Shown piece by piece: positions 43,414 through 44,115 of a DNA stretch of 44,115 nucleotides (position 1 is the stretch's first letter; the number at the start of each line of letters is the position of its first letter). Both the position numbers and the translations under genes were made by a program. Under the pieces are notes generated by a model. It made no database searches and was not told where the DNA came from. It was given only the letters and a program-made list of their open reading frames with translations. The DNA comes from Promethearchaeota archaeon (GTDB lineage: Archaea; Asgardarchaeota; Lokiarchaeia; Sigynarchaeales; SOKP01), in assembly GCA_016839845.1 (NCBI GenBank), contig JAEOTL010000379.1:1-44115 (forward strand), read 5' to 3'.

Positions 43414-43707
43414 TTATTCCCAGCAGATACATGGATTTGACTTACACTTTTTGCACATGTTTGGATATTTTTCTAATAGGGTAGATTCGAGATCAATATT
43501 TAACAAATTTGCTATTGAACTAGTCCAGGCAGTAATATCAGCTAATTCCTCTGATGCTTTGCGTATATCAATTTCTTGTTGTCGTAATACCCTAGCTAAT
43601 TCCCCAATTTCTTCAGTTAACCAAATAAATGTACTATGTATCCCTCTTTTTTTATCCTGATTAAAATAGAGATCTCTTATTAATTTTTGAAATTCAGAGA
43701 TTTTCAT
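43414..43707 (-). CDS. MazG-like nucleotide pyrophosphohydrolase with C-terminal Cys cluster
   Basis: A 97-aa all-α NTP-PPase of the MazG type. The metal-binding motifs are intact: WLTEEIGELARVL (E-E-x-x-E) and 'ASEELADITAW' (E-x-x-D). It would hydrolyse non-canonical or excess nucleoside triphosphates to monophosphates. The C-terminus ends with MCKKCKSNPCICWE, a C-x2-C-x4-C-x-C cluster that could bind zinc or an iron-sulfur centre; this tail occurs in some archaeal MazG-like proteins. The ATG start is followed by the expected first helix. It is on the minus strand downstream of the Sec61-beta gene with 46 bases between, possibly one transcript. Confidence 0.88.
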   Translation of the reverse strand: MKISEFQKLIRDLYFNQDKKRGIHSTFIWLTEEIGELARVLRQQEIDIRKASEELADITAWTSSIANLLNIDLESTLLEKYPNMCKKCKSNPCICWE

Positions 43708-43753
43708 TGTATAATTAATAATATCTTTTTGAAAAATTCATTAAGTAGTTCTA

Positions 43754-43975
43754 TTAGCCCCCTCCAGGTGTGAAGAGCCAATTGAATACACCTACGTGGG
43801 CCAAAATAACCAGCAAAATTAAAGCAACGGATAATATTACAGTACTTATTGGTCCAACTTTTACACCAATTGAGCTGTCTTCAAAAAATCTCATTAATCC
43901 AGCACCACCCATAGGCATTGGTGCACTTCCACTTCTCCTTTTCTTACGTCTGGATTGAGGACGACGAGTCGACAT
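43754..43975 (-). CDS. secG: Preprotein translocase subunit Sec61-beta
   Basis: A 73-aa single-pass protein. The basic N-terminus (S-T-R-R-P-Q-S-R-R-K-K-R-R), Gly/Pro/Met-rich linker, GLMRFFEDSSIGVKVGP motif and one transmembrane helix (VILSVALILLVILAHVG) followed by a short outer tail are the Sec61-beta (archaeal SecG) pattern. It stabilises the SecYE channel for export and membrane insertion. ATG 43975 is preferred to ATG 43990, which adds only M-I-I-C-I. The AT-rich stretch to the window edge (43976-44115) contains a TATA-like TATAAAATTTTATA (about 44030-44043), probably its promoter; nothing else is seen there. Confidence 0.92.
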   Translation of the reverse strand: MSTRRPQSRRKKRRSGSAPMPMGGAGLMRFFEDSSIGVKVGPISTVILSVALILLVILAHVGVFNWLFTPGGG

Positions 43976-44115
43976 GATACATATAATCAATAATTATTAT
44001 TGTTCTAAGAACATAAATAGCGAGAAAAATATAAAATTTTATACCAAAATTTAAAAATCAAATTTTAATAAATTTTTATATAATATTTACATTATGTTTA
44101 GATAATTTAAGGAAT

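Noticed and set aside
1..44115. tRNA, rRNA, CRISPR array, insertion sequence
   Set aside because: No cloverleaf, rRNA-like segment, regularly spaced repeats, transposase or terminal inverted repeats seen by eye.

Overview
The window is an AT-rich archaeal chromosome segment, most likely from an Asgard archaeon of the Lokiarchaeia type. Archaeal core genes include MCM helicase with a probable GINS subunit nearby, type II methionine aminopeptidase, Sec61-beta and an HdrC-like protein. The Asgard flavour comes from a Roadblock/LC7 protein, two V4R/TRAPP-fold-like proteins, a possible longin-like protein, HEAT-repeat and coiled-coil/zinc-ribbon proteins. The lineage call is inference; there is no rRNA or tRNA here.

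Layout. 1-8.9 kb: tail of an unknown gene, GINS-like gene, large membrane/HEAT protein, mcm, an HDAC-fold deacetylase and a proline-rich coiled-coil zinc-ribbon protein. 9.2-21.5 kb: a seven-gene co-directional block that looks like an archaeal version of the MoxR/DUF58/transglutaminase/DUF4129/DUF4350 neighbourhood. It encodes a giant Ig-repeat ectodomain protein whose transglutaminase-like domain lacks the catalytic Cys and His, a membrane protein with a DUF4129-like tail, a free-standing copy of that tail, a DUF4350-like membrane protein, MoxR AAA+ ATPase, DUF58 protein and a polytopic membrane protein. 21.5-26.7 kb (minus): a cofactor operon of two radical SAM proteins of the LipS1/LipS2 lipoyl-synthase kind around an LplA-type ligase, followed by an FbiB-like CofE-nitroreductase fusion and CofD, so lipoate and coenzyme F420 synthesis are physically linked.

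26.9-33.3 kb: a bacterial-type leucyl-tRNA synthetase, a possible longin-like protein, a bacterial-type triosephosphate isomerase, an orphan HdrC, a thioredoxin and a convergent coiled-coil gene overlapping it. 33.4-36 kb: a multi-HTH regulator, then a sharply GC-richer island carrying one iron-sulfur protein behind a possible leaderless 17-codon ORF. 36-44.1 kb: the V4R/TRAPP-like pair, Roadblock protein, MetAP2, a GT4 glycosyltransferase, an M28 membrane peptidase, a DUF354 protein, a MazG-like protein and Sec61-beta.

The most unusual cross-cutting signal is that four conserved genes (mcm, moxR, DUF58, cofD) have no ATG/GTG/TTG at the position their family N-terminus requires. In three of them a GGTG Shine-Dalgarno core lies 7-8 nt before an in-frame ATT or ATA. 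This suggests non-canonical AUU/AUA initiation, or in two cases single-base homopolymer frameshifts. No CRISPR array, insertion sequence, tRNA or rRNA was seen, and no gene-free stretch exceeds 300 bases.
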